Shown here: positions 34,126 through 41,719 of the stretch, one piece after another
Layout of the letters: every line of letters begins with the position of its first letter
Position numbering within the stretch: the stretch's first letter is position 1
From: an uncultured Coriobacteriaceae bacterium
Lineage (GTDB): Bacteria > Actinomycetota > Coriobacteriia > Coriobacteriales > QAMH01
Length of the DNA: 48,839 bases
Direction: 5' to 3'
Assembly (NCBI GenBank): GCA_900544245.1
Contig: UQUH01000008.1
Coordinates: 1 to 48,839 of the forward strand
Notes under the pieces: generated by a model
Told to the model about the DNA's origin: nothing
The model's input: the letters and a program-made list of their open reading frames with translations, nothing else
Database searches by the model: none
Program-made: the position numbers and the translations under genes

Positions 34126-34311
34126 ATGTCGAACAAGAACAAGTCATTCCAGAAGAACAAGCAGCAGAAGCTCGAACAGGAACTGGCGGCTCAGTATCGT
34201 CGCGAACAGCGCGATCGTCGCACGAAGCTGCTCAAGACCATCGGCATCACCATTCTTTCGGTGCTCCTGATTATCTCGTTCTGCTTCCCGGCATTCACGA
34301 TGCTCTGGTAA
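34126..34311 (+). CDS. Small single-TM protein
   Basis: 61 residues. A Lys/Gln-rich N-terminus of about 38 residues with coiled-coil character is followed by a single hydrophobic segment (about 38-58) at the C-terminus. The ATG lies 7 nt after the amidohydrolase stop, so it is probably cotranscribed. No homologue recognised. Confidence 0.55.
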   Translation: MSNKNKSFQKNKQQKLEQELAAQYRREQRDRRTKLLKTIGITILSVLLIISFCFPAFTMLW

Positions 34312-34348
34312 GAGGCGCCCCCCGCACTCCGCAGGCGGCACTCGTATC

Positions 34349-34442
34349 GAGACAGCAAAGACCCAAAGCTGCTGCGCAACTCGCACGCCCTATGGGCGTG
34401 CTCAGACAGTGCTCGCAAATCGCTTTGGGTCTTTGCTGTCTC
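34349..34442. repeat. 94-bp palindromic element: 21-bp inverted repeat with internal hairpin
   Basis: Perfect 21-bp arms (34349-34369 and 34422-34442, GAGACAGCAAAGACCCAAAGC and its complement) enclose a 52-bp centre with a further 8-bp perfect hairpin (34383-34390 with 34394-34401, GCACGCCC TAT GGGCGTGC). It lies between converging genes, so it may terminate both; its size and nested structure also fit a non-autonomous mobile or REP-like element. No open frame inside. Confidence 0.75.
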
Positions 34443-34531
34443 ACTCGCGAGCCTGCGTCGTGCGGGGGCTGGCCAGTAGGGGACGGAGGGCGACCAGGAG
34501 GTCTCCCCTACAGGCGCTTGACGTGTGCGCT

Positions 34532-34585
34532 CCGTCGTCCTGAGCGGGGCGCCGCAAGGCGCGAAGTCGAAGGACCTCACGACGG
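34532..34585. repeat. REP-like element with GTCCT/AGGAC ends and a GNRA-loop hairpin
   Basis: GTCCT (34537-34541) and AGGAC (34571-34575) flank GCGCC-GCAA-GGCGC (34549-34562). The stretch TCCTGAGCG ... GAAGTCGAAGGAC is the widely scattered intergenic repeat type. A secondary inverted pair CCGTCGT/ACGACGG encloses it. Only one copy is obvious in this window. Confidence 0.5.
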
Positions 34586-34600
34586 GCTGCAGCTCGATCT

Positions 34601-35392
34601 CTACGAGGGCATGAGCGAAGCGCTATTTCCTCCCAGGTCGGCAGCGGTCTCCTCCTGCATGGACTTCCATGCCTCCTGTCGCTTCGCCAGCACTGCGCGA
34701 ACCTCGGGGTCGTCGCTGAGTGCCGGTGGCGTCCAGGGCATCTCCCCAAGCGCGCGGACCACATCGCCAATCTTGCCATAGGGGATCGAGATAATCTGGA
34801 GCCCCGCCGGGTAGGTCTGCCGTCGTGACATGCCATGCCCCATGCCGCTGGTAATCGTGTTGACCTTGTCCTTGACGTAGGGATACGAGTACATCCATGC
34901 GCATGAGAGCACGGGTGAGGTCTTCGATTCCCACAGGTCTCCCGAGTAGTACGAGGTTGCGCGCATGAGGATGGTCGCCTGTTGCGTGTTTGCTACGCAG
35001 ATGACGAGATCGGGGTCGAATTCGCAGGTCGCGACTGGGGAGAAGCTCACGTAGTTCACCGATCCGCGCGGCAGCGTCTCAATCTGCGTGTAGAGGCGCG
35101 CGTTGGGCGCCTGGGTCTTGAAGATCTCGAAGTCCTTGCCCGCCTGGCCGCTCGCTGCGAAGCTGGGCTTGTCGATCATTCCCAGAATCATGGTGCCGAA
35201 GCAGGTGTCGTCCTCTGCGGTTGTGTAGAAGCTCTCCCCGGTTGTCTGTGCTCGCTTGACGAACTGGCAGAAGGCGTCTCGCTCCTTTACGCGCTCGAGG
35301 CCCTCGGGCTTTGCATAGCTGAACTTGATGGCGACGGGCGGGAACTCCATATCGAGCTTCGCGAGCGTGTCCTTTGCTTCCTGGCTGAGCAT
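34601..35392 (-). CDS. DUF169 family protein
   Basis: 263 residues from the ATG at 35392, with AAAGGAC before it (the open frame extends to 35449 with no ribosome binding site). PPVAIKFSYAKPEGLER near 18-34, CFGTMILGM near 62, and SGMGHGMSRRQTYPAGLQIIS near 183-204 match DUF169. The family may bind a nucleotide or small anion; its function is unknown. It is close to a LuxR regulator and may belong to the same regulon. Confidence 0.8.
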   Translation of the reverse strand: MLSQEAKDTLAKLDMEFPPVAIKFSYAKPEGLERVKERDAFCQFVKRAQTTGESFYTTAEDDTCFGTMILGMIDKPSFAASGQAGKDFEIFKTQAPNARLYTQIETLPRGSVNYVSFSPVATCEFDPDLVICVANTQQATILMRATSYYSGDLWESKTSPVLSCAWMYSYPYVKDKVNTITSGMGHGMSRRQTYPAGLQIISIPYGKIGDVVRALGEMPWTPPALSDDPEVRAVLAKRQEAWKSMQEETAADLGGNSASLMPS

Positions 35393-35496
35393 GTGGTGTC
35401 CTTTCCGAATATCGGTCGGTACGCGGCAGAATATAGCATGCACATGCACTTCGCGTTAGTGGAAGATGCCTGGATAAAAGGTGCTAATTGAATGTG

Positions 35497-36270
35497 TCAC
35501 TTGCCGTCGAACAGGTTCTTCAGCTGAACGCGATTGTTGACGTTGAGCTTGCGATACGCGTTGTAGACATGCTTCTTCACGGTCGAAAGTGATATGTAGA
35601 GCTTCTCAACGATTTGCTGTTCGGAGTCCCCGTCAAGCACATGCTCGATGACCTCACGCTCGCGAAGAGTGAGACCGGCTTGCTCGATGATGCTCTGCGC
35701 GCAGGGAGTGCTCGTGCGCCAGCGTTCTTCCTCGAGCAAACTTGCAAGCTTGAGGGCGATATGTGGTGCCATCAGGTTTGCAATGCGCACATCTCGGTTG
35801 GTGAATTCGCTCTCTGCCTTGGTGTTGAACAACGCGATTTCTCCGATGACGGCATTATCGTGCGAGAGTAGCGCGCGCAATGCATAGGTAAGGCCCTCTG
35901 GCTTGTAGATTTCGTTCCAGACGGGGGAGCTCTCGCGCACGTCCTCTGGAATCATGTCCCTGTCGCGGAAGGCATAGCTTGCTGTCTTGAGGTACAAGCC
36001 GTCATAGTACGGGTCTTCATCGTAGTTGTCGGTGAATTTCTCGATGAGATGTGCTGGAGCGCCAATGATTACGGGACGACTTGAGCGAGCGATGCCATGC
36101 TCCATCTTGATCATGGAAAACGTGCCCTGGTAACTTGGCGTCAGGGAGCGCAGGCAAGAGAGCGCTTCGTACTGTAGCTTCTCGACGCTGGAGGTGGTGT
36201 TGATGCGATAGATACTGTCGAGCATGAACTGCCAGTCGCGTTCATGAAGTTGTGCGTCATCGTTGGTCAT
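35497..36270 (-). CDS. LuxR-family transcriptional regulator
   Basis: 257 residues. The C-terminal HTH spans about 195-257 (LTLREREVIEHVLDGDSEQQ, IVEKLYISLSTVKKHVYNAY, then RKLNVNNRVQL). The N-terminal 190 residues look like a GAF-like sensor and lack a receiver Asp pattern. It is divergent from the C45 hydrolase gene, across 278 bp, suggesting control of that gene and the transporters behind it. The intergenic region holds two copies of an AGTCTC-containing repeat. Confidence 0.9.
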   Translation of the reverse strand: MTNDDAQLHERDWQFMLDSIYRINTTSSVEKLQYEALSCLRSLTPSYQGTFSMIKMEHGIARSSRPVIIGAPAHLIEKFTDNYDEDPYYDGLYLKTASYAFRDRDMIPEDVRESSPVWNEIYKPEGLTYALRALLSHDNAVIGEIALFNTKAESEFTNRDVRIANLMAPHIALKLASLLEEERWRTSTPCAQSIIEQAGLTLREREVIEHVLDGDSEQQIVEKLYISLSTVKKHVYNAYRKLNVNNRVQLKNLFDGK

Positions 36271-36276
36271 TTGAGA

Positions 36277-36320
36277 TCGTAGTCTCCCTTCGCGAGCTAA
36301 TTATAGGTTACGAACTACGA
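36277..36320. promoter_or_regulatory. Inverted repeat near the LuxR start
   Basis: TCGTAGT (36277-36283) and ACTACGA (36314-36320) form a 7-bp inverted repeat just upstream of the luxR-type gene; AGTCTC appears in direct repeat at 36281 and about 36321. A possible operator. The remaining sequence to 36548 is AT-rich relative to its surroundings. Confidence 0.35.
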
Positions 36321-36345
36321 AGTCTCTTTGTGCAATGTGCATCAT

Positions 36346-36374
36346 TTCGACTAAGTTCTACTCATTTGTATAAC
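36346..36374 (+). promoter_or_regulatory. Putative promoter of the C45 hydrolase gene
   Basis: TTCGAC (36346-36351), a 17-bp spacer and TATAAC (36369-36374) give a leader of about 170 nt before the start at 36549. Confidence 0.4.
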
Positions 36375-36548
36375 CATTCTTCCGAATTTGCGCAAGGCTT
36401 TCCAAAATCGAATGCAATATGCTTTCAAATCAACTTATTTCAATCTTCGAATCCATTTAAGAAATGTGGAGAACCCATGAAAATCAGGCCTCGTTGTTCC
36501 AAAGCGACGAGCGCCATTACGAAAGTGCGCTCAGGAAAAGGAGGGAAC

Positions 36549-37634
36549 ATGAGAGACGATTCGAAGCTGATACCCCAGGTCTTCATGAAGGGCAGCTTCC
36601 GCGAGATGGGTTCCCAATATGGCGAAGCCATGGCGAGCGAGATTGCCTTCCAGAAGGACTGGTGGACCAAGGTTCTCGCCGCTCACTGGCCTAACATGGA
36701 CATGGAGCGCGCGCTCAATGCCGCCAAGACGATGTACGCGCCCGCTGTGGAGCTGTATGCACCGCGCTGGGCCGACTTCATTGAGGGCATGGCCGAAGGA
36801 GCCGGCCTTCCCTATGATGACGTGCTCTGGATTAACGTTGCCTCCAACTTGCTCGAGGGCCCGGCAATGGCCATGAGGATGGTTGCGGGTGGCTGCACCG
36901 ACATTGGCGTCCAGCCCGACAAGACCGATATCGGCAAGCTCATCATCGGCCAGAATCTTGATTGGCATCCCGAGCTCAAGCCCGTGTGCCTGCACTTCGA
37001 TCCGGCAGATGCCCCCAAGGCGCTGGCGTTCACCATTTCCGGTGCGCTTCCGCAGTTCGGCATCAGCGAGAATGGCTATGGCTCGTTTGGCAATGCGCTG
37101 GGCACCGAGGAGAACAAGACGGGCGTCACCATGAACGCCCTTACCGCCGAGCTGTTGTTCCAGGATTGCATTGGCTCTGCCTGCGAGCGCATTACCATGG
37201 CGGATCGTTCCATGTGCTTCAACCACATGCTTGGTGCTGCCGATGGCACGCTCATCGACTTCGAGACCACGCCATCGAGCTTTGGCGTCTTGCTTCCCGA
37301 GGAAAAGGGCTGGATTGCGCATACCAATCACTACATCACCAGCTGGATGCAGAAGGATGACACCTTCAAGACCTTCCCCGACACGTTCGTGCGCCTGTCC
37401 TGGGCAGAGAAGTTCCTCCGCGATGCCGATGTCATCACGGTCGACACACTCAAGAAGATTTTCAGCGACCACCATGGCGACAAGACGCGCTCGCTGTGCA
37501 CGCATCCTGTCCCCGGAGCCTCGTTTACCGAGTGCTGGCAGACGGTCTACTCGATGATCTCCATTCCCGAGGACGGAGTCATCTACGCGACTACGCAGCC
37601 GTGCGAGCACGAATACGAGGAGTATCGCCTGTAA
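36549..37634 (+). CDS. C45-family (acyl-CoA:6-APA acyltransferase-like) Ntn hydrolase
   Basis: 361 residues. GSFREMGSQYGEAMA near 15-29, then GMAEGAGLPYDDVLWIN near 80-96, lead to the conserved GGCTDIG at 114-120. C116 is the expected autocatalytic cleavage site and nucleophile, as in isopenicillin-N acyltransferase. GQNLDWHPEL near 138 and the C-terminal THPVPGASFTE and TTQPCEHEYEEY complete the fold. No signal peptide, so it is cytoplasmic. GGAGGGAAC supports the ATG at 36549 over one at 36478. It may cleave or form an amide bond of an imported N-acyl compound; the tandem transporters next door may carry substrate or product. Confidence 0.9.
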   Translation: MRDDSKLIPQVFMKGSFREMGSQYGEAMASEIAFQKDWWTKVLAAHWPNMDMERALNAAKTMYAPAVELYAPRWADFIEGMAEGAGLPYDDVLWINVASNLLEGPAMAMRMVAGGCTDIGVQPDKTDIGKLIIGQNLDWHPELKPVCLHFDPADAPKALAFTISGALPQFGISENGYGSFGNALGTEENKTGVTMNALTAELLFQDCIGSACERITMADRSMCFNHMLGAADGTLIDFETTPSSFGVLLPEEKGWIAHTNHYITSWMQKDDTFKTFPDTFVRLSWAEKFLRDADVITVDTLKKIFSDHHGDKTRSLCTHPVPGASFTECWQTVYSMISIPEDGVIYATTQPCEHEYEEYRL

Positions 37635-37698
37635 CTCAGGGAATCGGGGGCATGAGGCAATGCGCTTCGTGCCCCCTGGTACACAAGGAGGAAAAGAA

Positions 37699-38922
37699 AT
37701 GTCAGCTATGAAGCAAATTCCCAAGTGGCGTATGGTCATTGGCATAGCCGCACTGTTCATCTCGAGCATGTGCACGCTGGGCGACATGGTCATCACCCCG
37801 ATTGCTGCAAATCTCTATGAGGTGTTTGCGGATGCGCCCGAGGCGCTTCTCAACTTCGGTATCACGGGCCCGGCACTCGTGGGCCTGCCCTTTGGTCTGC
37901 TGGCGGGCTGGCTGTGCGACCGCTTCGACAAGAAGTGGGTCATGGTCGCGGGCTTCGCCATCTTCACGTTTTCCGCGATTTTCGGTGCGGCCATCGAGAA
38001 CATCTGGTACTTCGTCATCACGCGCTGCCTGGCGACTGGCGTGGGCTGGGGCATCACCAACACCGCTGCGTTCTCCATCCTGGCGGACCTCTTCTCCGAT
38101 GAGAAGAAGCATAGCCGCATGGTCGGCTTCTACAACGCGACCATGTCCATTATGGGCGCCATCCTCTCCATGGCAGCTGGCATGCTTGCTGCCTCGGGCG
38201 TATGGCAGGATGCCTTCGCCATCTACTGGATTGCTGCACCTGTGCTCATTCTCATGATCATCTTCCTGCCGTCGCTTAAGCCGACGCCCATGGAGAATGC
38301 GGAAGGCAAGGTCGAGACGGCTGCCGAGGTCGAGGAAGAGGACAAGGGATGGATTGGCAAGATTATCCCGCTGACCATTCAGGTGTTCTTCTTCGCATTG
38401 TTCTTCTTCGTCATGCTCTACATGGTCGCCCTCTACATTGCAGATGCTGGCGTGGGTGACGAGGCCTTTGCGGGTACGGTTGCCTCGTGCATGACGCTGG
38501 CCACCATGGTCGGCTCTATCCTGTTCGAGCCGGTCTTCTCCAAGATGAAGAACACCGTTTACATGCCCTTCATGCTCGCTATTGGCGTGATGTTCATCCT
38601 CATGGGCTTTGTCGTGACGCCGGTCATGACCATTGCCGGCGCCATTGTCATGGGCTTCTCGTGGGCATACTACTTCTGCTACTTCTATGTTCGCGTTACC
38701 CAGCTCGTTCCCGAGAATCGCGCGGGTTCGGCAACGGGCGTCGTGGCCTTCTCTGATGGCCTTGCGGCGACTCTGTGCTCCTACCTCGTCACGGGCCTCA
38801 TGGGCGCAACCGGCATGAACTGCGTCCAGCTCTGGCCGATTTTCGGTGTCGGCACTCTGATTACGCTGGCTATCTCGGTTGTCTACTGGATGCTCACGCG
38901 CAAGAAGAGCGTTCAGCAGTAG
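37699..38922 (+). CDS. MFS transporter (first of tandem pair)
   Basis: 407 residues, about 12 membrane segments. The loop motif GLLAGWLCDRFDKKWVMV near 63-80 is the MFS A-motif. AAGGAGG precedes the ATG at 37699. It lies 64 nt after the C45 hydrolase stop. It is a close paralogue of the gene at 39060, with one block identical at the DNA level. The substrate is not identifiable. Confidence 0.9.
   Translation: MSAMKQIPKWRMVIGIAALFISSMCTLGDMVITPIAANLYEVFADAPEALLNFGITGPALVGLPFGLLAGWLCDRFDKKWVMVAGFAIFTFSAIFGAAIENIWYFVITRCLATGVGWGITNTAAFSILADLFSDEKKHSRMVGFYNATMSIMGAILSMAAGMLAASGVWQDAFAIYWIAAPVLILMIIFLPSLKPTPMENAEGKVETAAEVEEEDKGWIGKIIPLTIQVFFFALFFFVMLYMVALYIADAGVGDEAFAGTVASCMTLATMVGSILFEPVFSKMKNTVYMPFMLAIGVMFILMGFVVTPVMTIAGAIVMGFSWAYYFCYFYVRVTQLVPENRAGSATGVVAFSDGLAATLCSYLVTGLMGATGMNCVQLWPIFGVGTLITLAISVVYWMLTRKKSVQQ
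37824..38150 (+). repeat. 327-bp block identical to 39185-39511
   Basis: The DNA is identical base for base, as read by eye, between these coordinates and 39185-39511 (offset 1361). Just outside the block the paralogues diverge sharply (synonymous and nonsynonymous differences at each end), so a recent gene-conversion tract is the likely cause. Confidence 0.85.
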
Positions 38923-38950
38923 GCAAGGAAAAGTTCGAGGACGCTTTACG

Positions 38951-38988
38951 AAAAAGGGGAGACTCCGTCTGCATGGGGTCTCCCTTTT
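38951..38988 (+). terminator. Terminator between tandem MFS genes
   Basis: AAAAAGGGGAGACTCC pairs with GGGGTCTCCCTTTT (one bulge), a hairpin with A-rich left and T-rich right flanks. It lies after the first MFS gene and would limit read-through into the second. Confidence 0.7.
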
Positions 38989-39059
38989 CACGCGTGCTGC
39001 CTGGGCGGGATGTGGCCTTGAGTGGTGGCGCGATCCGATTGGAGTAGAGGAGGCTTCGT

Positions 39060-40280
39060 ATGGCACGTGATGCTCGCATGTCATCATGGCGCATGCTTAT
39101 CGCGATGGCGGCTCTGTTCGTCTCGAGCATGTGCACGATGGGTGACTTGGTGATTACGCCCATCGCCGCTGATCTATACGTTGCGTTTGCGGATGCGCCC
39201 GAGGCGCTTCTCAACTTCGGTATCACGGGCCCGGCACTCGTGGGCCTGCCCTTTGGTCTGCTGGCGGGCTGGCTGTGCGACCGCTTCGACAAGAAGTGGG
39301 TCATGGTCGCGGGCTTCGCCATCTTCACGTTTTCCGCGATTTTCGGTGCGGCCATCGAGAACATCTGGTACTTCGTCATCACGCGCTGCCTGGCGACTGG
39401 CGTGGGCTGGGGCATCACCAACACCGCTGCGTTCTCCATCCTGGCGGACCTCTTCTCCGATGAGAAGAAGCATAGCCGCATGGTCGGCTTCTACAACGCG
39501 ACCATGTCCATCATGGGTGCCGTGTTGTCATCCGTTGCCGGGGTGCTCGCGTCCTATGGCATCTGGCAGAACGCATTTTCGATCTACTGGATTGCCGCTC
39601 CCACGCTCGTGTTGCTCATCGTCTTCCTGCCCTCCATGAAGCCCAAGCTCATGCGTGGAGCCGATGGGCACGTCGAGACCACAGAGGAGATCAAAGCCGA
39701 GGACAAGGGCTGGTGGAAGAGCATCCTGCCGCTTAATGCCCAGGTGCTCCTGGTTGCCGTATGCTATTTCGTGCAGCTTTACATGATCTCGCTGTTCGTC
39801 GCTGATACGGGCTTGGGAGACGAGAGCTTCAGCGGCTTGCTTGCCTCATGCATGACTATGGCGTCCTGTCTGGGCTCGCTTGCATTTGGTCCCTTGTTCG
39901 CAAAGATGAGGAATGCGGTCTACTTCCCGTTCCTCATCATCATCGGACTGTGCTTCATCGTTATGGGCTGCTTCGTGGGACAGACGACGGCAGTCTTCTG
40001 CTCCCTGCTCTTCGGCTTCTCTTGGGCGTTCTACTTCTGTTACTTCTACGTGCGCGCCGCAGAGCTTGCTCCCGAGAACCGCAAGGGTGCCTCGACAGGG
40101 GTAATTGCGTTTTCTGTTGGCCTCGCCGCCTTTCTCTGCTCGTACCTCATCACGGGTCTCATGAATGTAACGCATCTGGGCTGCGCCGCGCTTTGGCCCT
40201 GCTTTGGCGCGGTGGTCATCATCGTGTGCGCCGTCTCGATGCTTTATTTCTTCACGAAGCGAAGCAGAAGGTCTTGCTAG
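39060..40280 (+). CDS. MFS transporter (second of tandem pair)
   Basis: 406 residues, about 12 membrane segments, with the same A-motif GLLAGWLCDRFDKKW as its neighbour. It is intact and full length. The two differ mainly in the central loop (about 200-225) and the second half. It probably arose by tandem duplication and now has its own or a leaky shared promoter. Ends just before a hairpin terminator. Confidence 0.9.
   Translation: MARDARMSSWRMLIAMAALFVSSMCTMGDLVITPIAADLYVAFADAPEALLNFGITGPALVGLPFGLLAGWLCDRFDKKWVMVAGFAIFTFSAIFGAAIENIWYFVITRCLATGVGWGITNTAAFSILADLFSDEKKHSRMVGFYNATMSIMGAVLSSVAGVLASYGIWQNAFSIYWIAAPTLVLLIVFLPSMKPKLMRGADGHVETTEEIKAEDKGWWKSILPLNAQVLLVAVCYFVQLYMISLFVADTGLGDESFSGLLASCMTMASCLGSLAFGPLFAKMRNAVYFPFLIIIGLCFIVMGCFVGQTTAVFCSLLFGFSWAFYFCYFYVRAAELAPENRKGASTGVIAFSVGLAAFLCSYLITGLMNVTHLGCAALWPCFGAVVIIVCAVSMLYFFTKRSRRSC
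39185..39511 (+). repeat. 327-bp block identical to 37824-38150
   Basis: Second copy of the identical tract shared by the tandem MFS genes; see 37824. Confidence 0.85.
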
Positions 40281-40307
40281 CCCATAGATGCTGTCCCCTC
40301 CTTAAGG

Positions 40308-40342
40308 GTAGCCCCACGATGCAGACATCGCGGGGCTACTTT
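40308..40342 (+). terminator. Terminator after the MFS pair
   Basis: GTAGCCCC-a-CGATG pairs with CATCG-c-GGGGCTAC (13 pairs with one mismatch, CAGA loop) and is followed by TTT. It also lies ahead of the converging antitoxin-like gene. Confidence 0.75.
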
Positions 40343-40360
40343 GACCTGGAGATAGCGTTG

Positions 40361-40693
40361 CTAGGCGCTCAGGGGATGGGGGAGCATGCCAGCTGATTTA
40401 AGGTCTTCGTCAACAAGGCCACGTAGGTAGTCAGAACGTGATACGCCAAGGTCCTCGGCGCGCTTGTCCATGAGCTCAACTATGGTGACTGGCTCCTTGA
40501 AACCGACGAGCTGCACGTCGTCGGCGAACTTGGGAGGTCGTCCTGGTTTTTTGACATAAATTGGGCTATCGGGAATATCGCCCTGAGCGTATATTTCCTC
40601 ACGTTCGGCAAGCTGCTCGCGTGTTAGGTCAAAGCGCTCCTCCATCTCCTCATCCGAGACAGGTTCAAGGTTAATTATTTGGATTAAGCTCAT
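40361..40693 (-). CDS. Candidate antitoxin, CopG/RHH-like
   Basis: 110 residues, acidic N-terminal half. The C-terminus reads VTIVELMDKRAEDLGVSRSD with YLRGLVDEDL, the strand-helix-helix pattern of ribbon-helix-helix DNA-binding antitoxins. KKPGRPPKF near 48-56 is an AT-hook-like stretch. It follows the small gene at 40718-40927 by 24 nt, with AAGGG before the ATG. Confidence 0.6.
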   Translation of the reverse strand: MSLIQIINLEPVSDEEMEERFDLTREQLAEREEIYAQGDIPDSPIYVKKPGRPPKFADDVQLVGFKEPVTIVELMDKRAEDLGVSRSDYLRGLVDEDLKSAGMLPHPLSA

Positions 40694-40717
40694 CTAGCAC
40701 CCTTCTAGTGGGAGGTC

Positions 40718-40927
40718 TCATCGCATGAAAATAACAATGCCTTCCCAGTCTTCAGCAGCGACCATTTGCATGGGGCGCCCCTTCATGTCAGGGCCAATTG
40801 CCACAATCTCACCTTCGTGCAGTGCTGTCCGCCGGCGCATTGCCATGGGATTGGTCCAGGCATGAACAATATCCTCCTTGGCTATTCCATGCTTCAGGGC
40901 ATGGTCATGAATCTTGAGGCTAATCAT
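40718..40927 (-). CDS. Candidate small toxin (unrecognised family)
   Basis: 69 residues, compact, mixed alpha/beta. ISLKIHDHALKHGIAKEDIV at residues 2-21 is followed by MRRRTALHEGEIVAIGPD and an MQMVAAEDWEG strand. It resembles BrnT/RelE-size toxins only in size, order (toxin first) and adjacency to an RHH-like gene. The assignment is tentative. Confidence 0.4.
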   Translation of the reverse strand: MISLKIHDHALKHGIAKEDIVHAWTNPMAMRRRTALHEGEIVAIGPDMKGRPMQMVAAEDWEGIVIFMR

Positions 40928-40966
40928 GAAGCCCCTTATTACGTTTAACGAAATTATACATTGCTG

Positions 40967-41287
40967 TTACCTGAAGCTCAATGGCATATGCATGCCTGCT
41001 GTGGTCCACGGGGTATCTGCGCTTGGTCTCTCAAGGGCTGCGTACGCATGTCTGCACACGAGCAGGCGTCCTGGCACCACGTCCCGTTCGGCGCGCATGA
41101 CCGCCCCGTGCTTGTCGACGAAGGCGACGTCTATTGGGTAGCACATGCCAAACGTGTGCACGCTCTTGCACGGGGCTATCACGAGGATGGCTTCTCCGTC
41201 GCCCCAGTTGTGCGAGGATCCCAAAAGCCCACGGGCTCTGGCGCCAAAGCCCAGGGCGAAGACGAAGCGCATGCTCTCGCCGTTCAT
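40967..41287 (-). CDS. DUF192 family protein
   Basis: 106 residues from the ATG at 41287, which overlaps the upstream stop (ATGA). RARGLLGSSHNWGDGEAILV near 16-35, KSVHTFGMCYPIDVAFVD near 41-58 and VPGRLLVCRHAYAAL near 72 match DUF192, often found at the end of Tad pilus operons in Actinobacteria. Function unknown. Confidence 0.85.
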   Translation of the reverse strand: MNGESMRFVFALGFGARARGLLGSSHNWGDGEAILVIAPCKSVHTFGMCYPIDVAFVDKHGAVMRAERDVVPGRLLVCRHAYAALERPSADTPWTTAGMHMPLSFR

Positions 41288-41715
41288 AGGAGTTCTCCCG
41301 GCGTATAGGGGTCTATGGACAACGTGCATTCGTGGGTAATCATGCTCGGTGCGCTAGCAAGCGAAAGGGGCCACGGGACAAAGCCAAGGATGCAGCGATA
41401 GGTAACCATGCTCGCAAGCAGTGCCCCGGTGTCCTCGCAGGTGACGGCCACTTCCGATCCGCGCCTCGCAAACTCGATTTCGAGGGCCCCCTCGATGGCG
41501 TACAAGCGCGATTCATGGTCGTGTTCTCCGGTTGGGGGCGATGCGCCTTCGGCGATGACGACCTGGGCTGCAATGTGGTCGAAGCGCGCACACTCCCCTG
41601 CGAAGACGAGCATGTCGATGGCGATGACGAGGACGAGCAGGATGACGGGCGTCACCACCGCGAGCTCGACGGCCATCTGCCCGCGCTCGAAGCGCGTGGG
41701 AGCTTCCTGCCACAT
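41284..41715 (-). CDS. TadE-like pseudopilin
   Basis: 143 residues from the ATG at 41715, which has GGAGG 8 nt upstream. RGQMAVELAVVTPVILLVLV carries a Gly followed by a hydrophobic stretch with Glu at +5 (G12, E17), the prepilin-peptidase-type pattern. A single N-terminal membrane segment and a variable extracytoplasmic C-terminus with Cys. Part of the pilus operon; overlaps the DUF192 start. Confidence 0.75.
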   Translation of the reverse strand: MWQEAPTRFERGQMAVELAVVTPVILLVLVIAIDMLVFAGECARFDHIAAQVVIAEGASPPTGEHDHESRLYAIEGALEIEFARRGSEVAVTCEDTGALLASMVTYRCILGFVPWPLSLASAPSMITHECTLSIDPYTPGELL

Positions 41716-41719
41716 GACG

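Noticed and set aside
38894..39481. A minus-strand frame duplicated within both MFS genes
   Set aside because: It appears twice only because the DNA block underneath is duplicated; it has no ribosome binding site or known domain.
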